Assembly (NCBI GenBank): GCA_937907605.1
Contig: CALCYI010000002.1
Span: 80,230-144,229 of the forward strand
Length of the DNA: 64,000 nt
Direction of reading: 5' to 3'
From: an uncultured Clostridia bacterium
GTDB lineage: Bacteria; Bacillota; Clostridia; Oscillospirales; Acutalibacteraceae
Both the position numbers and the translations under genes were made by a program. The notes beneath the pieces were generated by a model. The model saw only the letters and a list, made by a program, of their open reading frames with translations. It was not told the DNA's origin and did no database searches. Numbering within the stretch: position 1 is the first letter of the stretch; every line of letters begins with the position of its first letter. This document shows, one piece after another, positions 26,060 through 34,155 of the stretch.

Positions 26060-26356
26060 TTATCCTATGGTAAGAATATCTGAAAAACCTGTCATATCAA
26101 GGATTTCCATTACGTCATTGTTAACGTTTATAAGCCTCATTTCGCCCTGTGCCTTCATTTTCTTTTCCGCCTTCAAAAGCACACGCAGTCCTGCCGATGA
26201 AATGTAAGACATCTCTTTTAAGTCAAGCACCAGCTCAGTGATACCGTCAATACTGTCAAAAATAGTTTTTTCAAGTTCAGATGCAGTAGTCGTATCCACT
26301 CTGCCCGATACAAGAATTGTAAGTTTTCCGTTTTCTTTGTTTGATGTGAGTTGCAT
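26060..26356 (-). CDS. STAS-domain anti-sigma factor antagonist
   Basis: A 98-residue single STAS domain of the SpoIIAA/RsbV type. LKEMSYISSAGLRVLLKAEK contains the conserved Ser phosphorylated by an RsbW-type kinase. It is the first gene of the leftward six-gene run. When dephosphorylated it would bind an anti-sigma kinase, here probably the HATPase domain encoded next. No sigma factor is in the run, so the final output is unknown. Confidence 0.9.
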   Translation of the reverse strand: MQLTSNKENGKLTILVSGRVDTTTASELEKTIFDSIDGITELVLDLKEMSYISSAGLRVLLKAEKKMKAQGEMRLINVNNDVMEILDMTGFSDILTIG

Positions 26357-26396
26357 TTCAATATCTCCTTAAATATTTTATTATATTCTAAAGGTT

Positions 26397-27728
26397 TTAC
26401 ACTTTACCTTTACTTTTCTTTGGAAGAATCGTGTAAGGCAGATTGCGTTCATGACTGCCGAGCCCCTTGAAGTGAATATTCTCTTCCCTCATAGCCTCGC
26501 AGAACGCATCATAAAATTTGTGCTTACCGTTGAGTTCCATAAAGGTAAGATAGAATTTATCACGCAGAGCGTTTACTTCAAGCAGAAGATGTCCGTCCGT
26601 AATGCAGTGTATGCGATCTATGTATTCCTCCAAGCCGTACCACTCATCCTTGCCGACGTAACTTACGATAAAGGTGCCGAATGGAGGCTGTACGTGCTGA
26701 CTGTGTGTAAGCGTAAAGAGCTTCTTATTCAGCAGTCCTTTCTTATTATCTACGTCATCCATAGACTTATATATGCTTTTCATTATCTTTGAACTGAATT
26801 CGGGCTGCATCTGGACGTACATCATACTGCGGGTAACGGTGCTTAAATATTCCGTCGTCTTGCTTTCAAGCTCACGAGGATAGTAGACGGAAAGCATACG
26901 CACCAAGTCGTGATACGTATTGGGACAGCCGACGTCCGCACGGTAATTGCATATAATGTTTCCACGGATTGCCTTTGCAACCTTTGGCGATGTAACCTTG
27001 CAGATTGCACGAAACATCAATGCAGATAGAATTGAATTGGGGCTGCCGTCGTTACTGCGGGCGTATTTCATAAAGTCTTTTGTTTCAAGTTCAAGCTCGT
27101 AGTATTTTGCGTCCCTGAAAGGCATTGAAACAAGCTGTTTTACGTAATCAGCCGCAGGGATATACACGCTGTCCTTTTTTATGCTGCCAAGAGGCTCGTC
27201 ATCAGTAAGCGTTTCAAGGTCGGGATAGTCGGTTTCTCCGTCAACAAACGGTGTATCTGCGGTTTTGATATCGCCGATTTCCGTTTCAACGCCGAAGGCT
27301 TCCCTCACGTAATACCAAAGCGTACTCTTAATGAAGAACATAGCGCCGCAGCCGCCGCACATTCCGTGATATATATTGAAATAAACATCATTGCCCTCAT
27401 ATTCAATACTGAACAGATGATAGTTTACTTCCTCCGTGCCCATACGAGGATGCTTGCCGCTATATTGTTTTACTGTTATCGGCAGCGGATTGTCAACAAG
27501 TTCAATTTCACCGTTTTTGAGAATACTAATTCTTTTTGCATAATACGGAAAACGCTTAAAGGCTGTATTAGCCGCCATTTCAAGCGCTTTGGCGTCAACC
27601 TTTTGGCGCATTACAAATTTAAGGCGGAAATTATAAGTAATAAATTTGCCCGCTTCGTACAGTAAATAACTGTCAGGATTCTGTTTCATACGGCTGCTCC
27701 TCTTATCGTGATAAAAATATTCTATCAT
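26397..27728 (-). CDS. Condensation/acetyltransferase-fold protein with altered active site
   Basis: A 443-residue protein that looks like the CoA-dependent acyltransferase (condensation, alcohol acetyltransferase) superfamily. It begins with a substrate-entry strand region (LRLKFVMRQKV...ALEMAANTAFKRFPYYAKRI), has a conserved-position loop NIYHGMCGGCGAMFFIK, and later NIICNYRADVG in the second half. Active members have HHxxxDG at the loop; here it is HGMCGGCG, keeping only one His and adding two Cys. It may be an inactive or differently acting relative. Leftward, 40 nt ahead of the STAS gene. Confidence 0.55.
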   Translation of the reverse strand: MIEYFYHDKRSSRMKQNPDSYLLYEAGKFITYNFRLKFVMRQKVDAKALEMAANTAFKRFPYYAKRISILKNGEIELVDNPLPITVKQYSGKHPRMGTEEVNYHLFSIEYEGNDVYFNIYHGMCGGCGAMFFIKSTLWYYVREAFGVETEIGDIKTADTPFVDGETDYPDLETLTDDEPLGSIKKDSVYIPAADYVKQLVSMPFRDAKYYELELETKDFMKYARSNDGSPNSILSALMFRAICKVTSPKVAKAIRGNIICNYRADVGCPNTYHDLVRMLSVYYPRELESKTTEYLSTVTRSMMYVQMQPEFSSKIMKSIYKSMDDVDNKKGLLNKKLFTLTHSQHVQPPFGTFIVSYVGKDEWYGLEEYIDRIHCITDGHLLLEVNALRDKFYLTFMELNGKHKFYDAFCEAMREENIHFKGLGSHERNLPYTILPKKSKGKV

Positions 27729-27749
27729 AAAATGTACAAAAATACAATA

Positions 27750-27777
27750 ATAAGGGCTGTGTTTCCACAGCCCTCTT
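27750..27777 (-). terminator. Terminator after the lipoprotein gene
   Basis: AGGGCTGTG-TTTC-CACAGCCCT stem; on the minus strand it is followed by TATTATTGTATT, a moderate U-rich tail. Confidence 0.7.
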
Positions 27778-27779
27778 AA

Positions 27780-28694
27780 TTATGCGCCGAAGTGAATTAC
27801 TGTGTATTCGTAACCTTCTGCTTCTTCAAGCTCGTGTTCTGCTTTAAGTGTGTCGTCAAGACCGAAGGTAACCTTGAAGCCGTCGCCCTCGCCCTCTTTG
27901 AGCTCGTTAAAATTCTTTGCAAAAGTATCAGCATTTGTCGGCTGAAGCTTTGCTACGGTATTCATAATTGACTGATAGGTAAGGTCGCTTCTTTCGCCGT
28001 ACTCGCTAACGATGATATCAACGGAATCCTTGTTGCCGTAATAAATCACTCTGATTTTACCGCAATTGATAACGCCGTTAATATCGTTTTCATCAAGCGC
28101 GTCGGTATATTCGAGCGCATTTTCGTTAACGTACATCGTATCAAGGTCGGTCATATCCCACTTACCTGCGATATAAAGCTTCATCGTGGTTGTGCCTGCT
28201 TCATCGGTTTCGGTAATAAAATATTTATTATCAATTCCGAAATACTCACAGCCGGAGATATAACCTGTTGTAAGGTCGGAATCCATACCGAGATACTTAT
28301 CGGCAGCGGATTTAAGGAACATGAAGAAGGAATAGCCTATGTAATCCTCGGAGTTTGCTTCCTGCTTGTAAGTCAAAAAGTCGCCGTCAAGCTTGAATTC
28401 GTAGTTACCGCTAACGCCCTCGTCGCCGCTGATATTAATAATAATGCTGTCGCCCTCAACCTTTTCTTCAAAAGCGGTATTAGGATACATAGTCTTATAA
28501 TCTGCATACTGCTCGTCAGCCTTGAAATTATCAAGGATAGTCTGCAAAGCAGCAGTATTATCAGCCGTGTCGCTCTGTGACGGTGTGTCTGTGTTTTCCG
28601 CCTTGTTTGAGCCGTTTGACGAACAGGCGGCAAAGGAAAATACGAGCGCCCCGATAAGCATTAATGCTACTAAAGCTTTACTGAATTTTTTCAT
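27780..28694 (-). CDS. Secreted lipoprotein, 304 aa
   Basis: The signal peptide MKKFSKALVALMLIGALVFS ends in the lipobox FAAC, so Cys at about residue 24 would be lipidated. A Ser/Thr/Asn-rich linker follows (SSNGSNKAENTDTPSQSD), then a beta-rich domain of about 250 residues with no named family. It starts 13 nt after the large secreted repeat protein, so the two share the SARP-box promoter at 31734-31767. Confidence 0.8.
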   Translation of the reverse strand: MKKFSKALVALMLIGALVFSFAACSSNGSNKAENTDTPSQSDTADNTAALQTILDNFKADEQYADYKTMYPNTAFEEKVEGDSIIINISGDEGVSGNYEFKLDGDFLTYKQEANSEDYIGYSFFMFLKSAADKYLGMDSDLTTGYISGCEYFGIDNKYFITETDEAGTTTMKLYIAGKWDMTDLDTMYVNENALEYTDALDENDINGVINCGKIRVIYYGNKDSVDIIVSEYGERSDLTYQSIMNTVAKLQPTNADTFAKNFNELKEGEGDGFKVTFGLDDTLKAEHELEEAEGYEYTVIHFGA

Positions 28695-28707
28695 AGTCTT
28701 TCTCCTT

Positions 28708-31686
28708 TTATTTAACTGTTACCTTAATTGCTTTAGCAAAGCCGTTGTTGGAATAAACGTAGATATATGCCGTGCCCTTGCCTGCGGCTTTGATTTTACC
28801 GTTTGCATCAACAGTGGCAACCGCCGTATTGCTTGAGAAATAGCGGAATTTTGCAACGTGTAAGATAGCCTTTTTCTTCTTATTTACGAATACAAGCTGA
28901 GATTTAATGGTATCCAGTTTGCCTACGTTCAACGTTACCGCGGTTTTATTGTTTTTCACGGTCTTGACGTTGGTGTAGTTGCCCTTTGCGCCCGCAATAT
29001 GAACTGTCGGTGAGGTGAAGATAGTAACGTCCTTGCCGTTAACCTTCTTCTGCGCAACAACGTAGGTCTTAACGTTCTTATACGGATTAAGCTTTTTGCC
29101 GTTCAGCTTTTTAATCTCATAAGTTGTGGCATTGCCCTTTACGGTTGCAATCTTCTTATACTTATTCGTATTGCCGCAGTAGGTAGCGTAAATAACGTAG
29201 GAATCTGCGTCCTTCACTCTGCCCCATTTAAGCGTTGCTTTCTTTGCAGTTGAGGTACCCTGAAGCCCTGCTACAAACTCTGCATACGCCTGCTCTCTTG
29301 CAGCCTTCTTATCAGCAGCATCTGCCGCAGCCTTTCTGTTTTTGTCCAGATAGCCGCATACCGTACAAGTATAGCGAGCAGCGCCCTTTTCGCCGTAGGT
29401 ATGCGCCGCTTTCTGATTTACTTCGTCGCAGCGTGTGCACTTATGCCAATGGCTCTTTGCATCCTTGCTCCAAACGGTTTCCCAATCATGACCGAGAGCG
29501 GGAATATCGGCAAGAACCTTTGTCTGAGTTTCAAACGCGGGGTTGGTAAAGGTCGCCGTGTACGTGGTTTCTCCGTTAACTGTGCAGGTCGGCTCTTTCG
29601 TTTTCTCTGAGGTTACAGTAGCAGTTTCCTTTTCTACGTAGCCGCAAACCGTACAGGTATGGGAAGCTGTTACAGAATATGTACCGTCCCATTCATAAGT
29701 TACTTCACCGTAAGTGTGCGCTTCTTTATCGAGTACCTCGTCACAGCGGGTGCAGTCGTGCCAGTGGTCAGTTTCGTCCTTGCTCCACTTGTCGATTCTC
29801 CAGTCGTGCGTAAGAGCGGGCGTGGTCGTCTTGTTATAAGTATCGCCGCAGGAGGAACAGGTATAGGTATCGTAGCCCTCCTCAGTACAGGTTGCAGCCT
29901 TAGTAGCGGTTATCTTATAGGAGTGACCGATAGCGGGCGTTTGCTCCGTATAAGTTACGCCGCAGCCGCTGCAGGTATAAGTGATTATACCCTTTTCTGT
30001 ACAGGTTGCGTCCTTTGTAATCTCTGCGCTGAACAGGTGTCTTCCGGTTGACGGAATCACCGTGTCATAGGAACGGCCGCAGACCTCGCAGGTATGGCGC
30101 AGAATACCGTCCTCGCTGCAGGTCGCAGGCTTTACAGCCTCTTCGCTGTAAAGGTGGTCGTCAGTCATCGGGATTTCTTCGTAATAAACCGCATCGCAGT
30201 TTGCGCAGGCATATTCCATTACGCCCGTTTCCGCACAGGTCGGCACATTAACAAGCGTAGCGCTGTACTGATGGTCCTTTGCAGGGGTAGTAGTCTTTTT
30301 ATAAGTTTCGCCGCAAACGGAACAGGTATAAACGTCATAGCCCTCGGTTTCACAGGTCGCAGCAACCTGTTCGGTTACCTTGTATGAATGATTGAGTGCG
30401 GGCGTAGTCGTTACGTTATAGCTGTCGCCGCAGTATTCACAGGTGTAGGTGTCATAGCCCTCTTCGGTGCAGGTTGCGGGTGTAGAGGAAGTAACAACGT
30501 AGTTGTGAATATCAAGCGTGTATTCCGCTTCTACCGTTACGCCGCCGATGGCAAGCTCATAAGCCTTCCAGGCGCCAGTGTAGCCCGGCTTTACGGGAAC
30601 GTCAGGCTCTTCAATTTCAGTCGTGTTTACGGTATACGGAATTTCCGCAACAGTCTTGCCGTCGGCAACAAAGCGTGCAACATAAGTAGCAGGTGCAAAG
30701 GTAGCGTTAACGGTTACGTCGCTGCCAGGCATAGTGAATTTGTTATCGGAAACGGTTATATCGTTGTCGTTCTCATCCGTTACGCTCACGCTTTCAAGCG
30801 CATAGCCATCGTCGGGTGTTGCCGACAGTGTCACCTCGTCACCGACAAAAGCTTTCTCTTTTGAAACTGTTACGGTACCGTGCTCGGCAGCAGCAGCGGT
30901 TACCTTGTGCCAGAAAACGAAATCAACATAATAAATATATTCACTGCCGTCCTTCTTTACTGTCACGGGGCAGGTATAGTCAGTACCCTTGTTGCTTTGC
31001 AACTTAATTTTACACTCCGTTGGCAATTCTTCAACAATCTCGGCGCTTTCGCCATCGGAAGTTGTAAGGCTGACCGTATTTTTCAGATTTTTCATCTGAA
31101 CACCATACTGGTCAATCATCTGAAAATAGATATTGCCTGTGGCTACGCCTTCTTCGGAATCCAGACTCTGAAGAATTTTCAGATCGGTATTTTTGTTACC
31201 GTCTTCATCCTTGGTGTAAACATGAATAGCGCTAATCTCCGGGTCATCCCATCGAAAGCCGCCGCCTATTTTGCAGTGCGAAAAAGGCGCGGAAGTACCC
31301 GAAAAGCCCTGTGACCGTTCTTCTTTTCCGTTCAGGTTTGCCGTGAAAGTACCTTCCCAATGGTGAATGGCAATGTTACCGCCAAAATCGAAATAGGCTT
31401 CAGCTCCATTATAAAAATATTCGGAGTGATAGGAAACCTCAAATGCTTCGCCTCCATCATCAATACTTGACGTAATCGTCCACGCTTTTTCAGGGATACT
31501 GCTGTCGTTGCTGTTGTATAGCTTCAGTGTAGCCACATTCCAGTCATCAGCGTCGTCCGTTGTCTGAATCTTGAGGTTGTAGATATACTCCCCATCCGGT
31601 TCCGCAGCCTGCGCTGAAAACGTCAGACCAGTGCATACGCTCAGGAGCATACACAGGGATAACAATAAACTGATTATTTTCTTCAT
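28708..31686 (-). CDS. Large secreted Cys-repeat/Ig-like protein, 992 aa
   Basis: A signal peptide (residues 1-28, ending FSAQAAEP) leads an N-terminal region of about 300 residues without a named fold, then an InlB/MucBP-like segment (TFAPATYVARFVADGKTVAE). After that come at least six repeats of about 37 residues with the pattern ATCTEEGYDTYTCxxCGxxY...PALxH (30520 down to 29800), more distant HWHxCTRCDE units, a fibronectin-like part and a C-terminal Big_2-type domain (YFSSNTAVATVDANGKIKAAG). Four Cys per repeat suggest metal-bound or disulfide knots. No sorting signal is seen, so attachment is unclear. A role in adhesion is inferred from architecture only. Confidence 0.85.
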   Translation of the reverse strand: MKKIISLLLSLCMLLSVCTGLTFSAQAAEPDGEYIYNLKIQTTDDADDWNVATLKLYNSNDSSIPEKAWTITSSIDDGGEAFEVSYHSEYFYNGAEAYFDFGGNIAIHHWEGTFTANLNGKEERSQGFSGTSAPFSHCKIGGGFRWDDPEISAIHVYTKDEDGNKNTDLKILQSLDSEEGVATGNIYFQMIDQYGVQMKNLKNTVSLTTSDGESAEIVEELPTECKIKLQSNKGTDYTCPVTVKKDGSEYIYYVDFVFWHKVTAAAAEHGTVTVSKEKAFVGDEVTLSATPDDGYALESVSVTDENDNDITVSDNKFTMPGSDVTVNATFAPATYVARFVADGKTVAEIPYTVNTTEIEEPDVPVKPGYTGAWKAYELAIGGVTVEAEYTLDIHNYVVTSSTPATCTEEGYDTYTCEYCGDSYNVTTTPALNHSYKVTEQVAATCETEGYDVYTCSVCGETYKKTTTPAKDHQYSATLVNVPTCAETGVMEYACANCDAVYYEEIPMTDDHLYSEEAVKPATCSEDGILRHTCEVCGRSYDTVIPSTGRHLFSAEITKDATCTEKGIITYTCSGCGVTYTEQTPAIGHSYKITATKAATCTEEGYDTYTCSSCGDTYNKTTTPALTHDWRIDKWSKDETDHWHDCTRCDEVLDKEAHTYGEVTYEWDGTYSVTASHTCTVCGYVEKETATVTSEKTKEPTCTVNGETTYTATFTNPAFETQTKVLADIPALGHDWETVWSKDAKSHWHKCTRCDEVNQKAAHTYGEKGAARYTCTVCGYLDKNRKAAADAADKKAAREQAYAEFVAGLQGTSTAKKATLKWGRVKDADSYVIYATYCGNTNKYKKIATVKGNATTYEIKKLNGKKLNPYKNVKTYVVAQKKVNGKDVTIFTSPTVHIAGAKGNYTNVKTVKNNKTAVTLNVGKLDTIKSQLVFVNKKKKAILHVAKFRYFSSNTAVATVDANGKIKAAGKGTAYIYVYSNNGFAKAIKVTVK

Positions 31687-31733
31687 TTTTCATCTCTCCT
31701 TTTGTTTTTTGATGATTTATTATAATTTATTGT

Positions 31734-31767
31734 ATTATAATATGTCGCGTCCAACAAATGTCCAACA
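31734..31767 (-). promoter_or_regulatory. SARP-type promoter of the secreted repeat protein
   Basis: Minus strand: TGTTGGACA-TT-TGTTGGACG (31767 down to 31748), exactly 8 nt, then TATAAT (31739-31734), 47 nt before the start codon. No -35 box of its own is seen, as expected for a SARP-activated promoter. Confidence 0.75.
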
Positions 31768-31792
31768 AAAAACGGCGTTTTTTAAAAAATGA

Positions 31793-31820
31793 TAAAAAAC
31801 TTCCTGCACAAGCAGGAAGT
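31793..31820 (-). terminator. Terminator of the L,D-transpeptidase operon
   Basis: ACTTCCTGC-TTGT-GCAGGAAGT on the minus strand followed by TTTTTTATC, 15 nt after the 26-residue peptide gene. Confidence 0.85.
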
Positions 31821-31834
31821 ATTTGCATTTGAGT

Positions 31835-31915
31835 TTATTCTGTTGTAACCGTAGTTTTGGTAATAAACAGGTCAATCGCCATAGGCTTCCATATGTTTTT
31901 CTTAGTGTTTTCCAT
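31835..31915 (-). CDS. 26-residue peptide, possible RiPP-like or signal peptide precursor
   Basis: Reads MENTKKNIWKPMAIDLFITK followed by TTVTTE. GAGAGGTGAAA lies 7-9 nt upstream. It is the last gene before a strong terminator, in an operon driven by a SARP box. The N-terminal K-x-W-x-P-x(3)-L-x(2)-T pattern is similar to leaders of small ribosomal peptides such as paeninodin-type lasso precursors, but no maturase genes are adjacent. It could also be an intracellular or exported signalling peptide. The call rests on ribosome binding site, position and spacing, so it needs direct proof. Confidence 0.5.
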   Translation of the reverse strand: MENTKKNIWKPMAIDLFITKTTVTTE

Positions 31916-31936
31916 AACCCTTTCACCTCTCGCCCA

Positions 31937-32362
31937 TTATCTTCTTCTGACAATCATCCTGAAAGCTGTAAAAGCGCCGACAATCGCCAACAACGCGCCG
32001 ACTACGATGAAGATAGCGCCGCCCTTGGCAGGATTGAGAGCAGAAATCTTTTCAGGGTTCCCCGACTGAACGAGAATATCCACCGTATCGCCTACCTTGA
32101 GGCTGTCGTCCTGCTCGGGAGCGAGAACGTGCTCATACTTCTTGCCGTCGAATTCGTAGTCAATGTAAGCTGTGTTTACAAGTCTGTCGACCTCGTCCTC
32201 AGTCGTGGCATATTCCCACTCCTCCTGAACGTCAACGACCATTGCCGTAATCTGTGTGTCATACTTATCCTTGTTTGCGATGGTGCTGATGCCGTTGCCG
32301 ACAAATATAATGCCGATAGCCACTGCAACGACGGACAAAATAACGGGTAAGATTTTTTTCAT
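31937..32362 (-). CDS. DUF3592-like membrane protein
   Basis: A 141-residue protein with an N-terminal membrane helix (about 4-24), an extracellular beta-rich domain and a second helix near the C-terminus (about 112-134) ending in Arg residues. AMVVDVQEEWE...AYIDYEFDGKKYEH and VGDTVDILVQSGNPEK are typical of the DUF3592 fold, whose function is unknown. It starts 24 nt after the L,D-transpeptidase gene and belongs to the same operon. Confidence 0.75.
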   Translation of the reverse strand: MKKILPVILSVVAVAIGIIFVGNGISTIANKDKYDTQITAMVVDVQEEWEYATTEDEVDRLVNTAYIDYEFDGKKYEHVLAPEQDDSLKVGDTVDILVQSGNPEKISALNPAKGGAIFIVVGALLAIVGAFTAFRMIVRRR

Positions 32363-32386
32363 TTTTATTCTCCTTTTTAATTGTTT

Positions 32387-33112
32387 TTAATAGATTGTAA
32401 CTGTTGTGCCGGGAGTAATCGTCTGAAGGATTTTTACCATATTTTCCTCGGATACCGCAACGCAGCCGCCCGTCGGATAATCGGGTTCTTTCCAACAGTG
32501 AAGGAAAATCGCGTTGCCCGCATAAGGTGCGCCCGCTTTGTTATAGCCCATATCAAGAAAATAAGCGTATCTGATGGGGTATTCAATCAGATGTTCATCC
32601 TCGGAATAATCGTTATCGGGATCGTCTTTCTTATTAAGCAGAGTGTTGTATTTTTTGCCGTTTGAACCCGTGGCACACCAGTACATATCGTCCGTAACCT
32701 TTGTGAACGGGAGCTTGCTGCCCGGGTCGTCCTTAATACCGTAAGCCTCGCCTACTTCCCAAGTGCCGAGTGGAGTTTTTGTGTCACCCTCTGACTGCTT
32801 ACCGGGTCCGTTTTTGCCGACGAGCGCTTCGCAAGTGAATTGCTTTTCATATTTACCGCCCTTTGCCTGATAGACGGTAAGCTCGGCGTGGTAATCGCCG
32901 TCAATGGCGGTTTTGATACCGATTCTGTACTCGCCGTCACGCTCGGTTGAAATCGGCTGACCGAACAGGGTCTGTTCTACTTCTTCCTGAGATATAATGT
33001 TTTTATATCTCTTGTAGTGCGATTTATCTACTTGAGTATAAACCAGAAGTCCCGCAAGAATCAGAATAACCGCTGACATTACTGCAATGATTGCTGTTGT
33101 TTTTTTGGACAT
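32387..33112 (-). CDS. L,D-transpeptidase (YkuD family)
   Basis: A 241-residue membrane-anchored cell-wall enzyme. One helix at about 8-26 is followed by a short stalk and the YkuD domain. The catalytic motif is LHCWKEPDYPTGGCVAV, with His about 205 and the nucleophile Cys about 217. YkuD enzymes make 3-3 cross-links in peptidoglycan or attach proteins to it. GNAIFLHC replaces the usual H-G after the first strand, a variant of the ErfK/YafK-like subgroup. AAGGAG lies upstream, and the gene is under a SARP box, so cell-wall change is part of that regulon. Confidence 0.88.
   Translation of the reverse strand: MSKKTTAIIAVMSAVILILAGLLVYTQVDKSHYKRYKNIISQEEVEQTLFGQPISTERDGEYRIGIKTAIDGDYHAELTVYQAKGGKYEKQFTCEALVGKNGPGKQSEGDTKTPLGTWEVGEAYGIKDDPGSKLPFTKVTDDMYWCATGSNGKKYNTLLNKKDDPDNDYSEDEHLIEYPIRYAYFLDMGYNKAGAPYAGNAIFLHCWKEPDYPTGGCVAVSEENMVKILQTITPGTTVTIY
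33043..33076. other. No separate feature: start region of the L,D-transpeptidase gene
   Basis: The region codes for the membrane anchor of the L,D-transpeptidase (ILILAGLLVYTQV). Listed only to make clear that nothing else is read here. Confidence 0.3.
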
Positions 33113-33142
33113 AATTAATACTCCTTTTTATTTGATAATTTA

Positions 33143-33176
33143 ATTATAAAGTATCGTGTCCAACAAATGTCCAACA
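33143..33176 (-). promoter_or_regulatory. SARP-type promoter of the L,D-transpeptidase operon
   Basis: Minus strand: TGTTGGACA-TT-TGTTGGACA (33176 down to 33157), 8 nt, TATAAT (33148-33143), 30 nt before the start codon. Confidence 0.78.
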
Positions 33177-33242
33177 ATATTAAGGTGATTTTAAAAAACT
33201 ACGTTTGTCCTGTTGCGGTACCCAAAATTTGTTTCGGCTTGT
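33157..33242. repeat. 86-bp repeat containing a SARP box, copy 1
   Basis: Shares 50 bp (33193-33242) with 35479-35528, differing by one base, and also the whole SARP box; the 15 bp between are less alike. It stands upstream of the L,D-transpeptidase gene. Confidence 0.75.
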
Positions 33243-33354
33243 AGCGCCGACAAATTTTGACCGCTGCCACTCCTTATTGCTCCCTTCATCTCGCACTGCG
33301 AGCGGTCGCAAACGTCCCCAACAAATGTCCAACAAAAGAATAAAGTTTTTTATT
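33223..33354. other. Structured spacer downstream of the response regulator gene
   Basis: Contains CAAAATTTGT / ACAAATTTTG with inner CGGC/GCCG (33223-33259), GACCGCT / AGCGGTC (33259-33307) and a decayed SARP box (TGTTGGACA-TT-TGTTGGGG, 33315-33334, minus) lacking a -10. No gene is seen. The stems may act as a terminator for the two-component operon. Confidence 0.5.
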
Positions 33355-34155
33355 TTATTCTTTTCCGAATTTTGTTGCAATGCTTGCCTCGGTAATGTTA
33401 GCCCACGAATATGCGTTCATATATTCACCACGAAATTCATTAATTGCGTCTACGTTACCGTTTAGTAAACGGTATAAATCACATTCAAATAAATCTGTAT
33501 TGATACGCATCACACCTGACTTTATTTCAAATATTTCTCCTGCTCCGCTTGCATTAAGAGACTCCCTGAGACTGCGCACAATAACGTCAAACTGCTTTTG
33601 CATTTTTCTGTCATAGGGTATATCCTCATACAAGGCTGAAAATGCAGTTGCCCTTGATACGTTTGCCCCCTTGGCGTCTATCAAAAAAGCAAGCAGCTCC
33701 TTTGACTTTGAACGGGCAAAATGCACGGGCTTGCCGTCAACAAATATTTCAAATTCGCCAAAGGTCTTTACGTATATTTTTGTTTCCTTCGGTGCTGCCT
33801 TTGCTGACATAGCATATCTGATTTCCGCTTGCAGCATTTCTTTATTAACAGGCTTCAGCAAATAGCCCTGCGCGTGCATTTTAAATGCTTCTACAGCGTA
33901 TTTTGAATAGCCGGTCAAAAAGATAACCGAAACGTTTGGCTGAACCTGCTTTATTCTGATAGCAAGACTTATTCCGTCAATAACGGGCATATCAATATCA
34001 AGAATCGCAAGGTCGGCTTTATTTGTTTTAAGCCATTCAAGCGCTTTTTTAGACTCTGTAAAGCCCTTTACCTCGTCTATCTCGGGTAGCTGCTCACAAA
34101 GATACACAACCAAATTAAGCACTAACTGTTCGTCATCTACGCAAATTACTCTCAT
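33355..34155 (-). CDS. SARP-type response regulator
   Basis: A 266-residue regulator. Residues 1-120 are a receiver domain: VDDEQ acid pair, phosphoacceptor Asp at about 54 in LAILDIDMPV, switch Thr in FLTGYSK, and Lys in YLLKPV. The C-terminal part is a winged helix of the OmpR/SARP type (YVKTFGEFEIFVDG, then RSKSKELLAFLIDAKGANVS) with a short BTAD-like end (CDLYRLLNG...FRGEYMNAYSWA). SARP domains bind direct repeats with 11-bp period about 8 bp ahead of the -10, which is what three promoters here show. Its ATG overlaps the kinase stop by 4 nt. Confidence 0.85.
   Translation of the reverse strand: MRVICVDDEQLVLNLVVYLCEQLPEIDEVKGFTESKKALEWLKTNKADLAILDIDMPVIDGISLAIRIKQVQPNVSVIFLTGYSKYAVEAFKMHAQGYLLKPVNKEMLQAEIRYAMSAKAAPKETKIYVKTFGEFEIFVDGKPVHFARSKSKELLAFLIDAKGANVSRATAFSALYEDIPYDRKMQKQFDVIVRSLRESLNASGAGEIFEIKSGVMRINTDLFECDLYRLLNGNVDAINEFRGEYMNAYSWANITEASIATKFGKE

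Noticed and set aside
29235..31314. Several plus-strand frames opposite the 992-aa secreted protein
   Set aside because: All are antisense shadows of the repeats, with arginine/serine-rich, non-conserved sequence.
31735..31953. 72-codon minus-strand frame between the secreted protein and DUF3592 genes
   Set aside because: Runs through a terminator and the SARP promoter; the 26-codon frame in another register has a better ribosome binding site and position.
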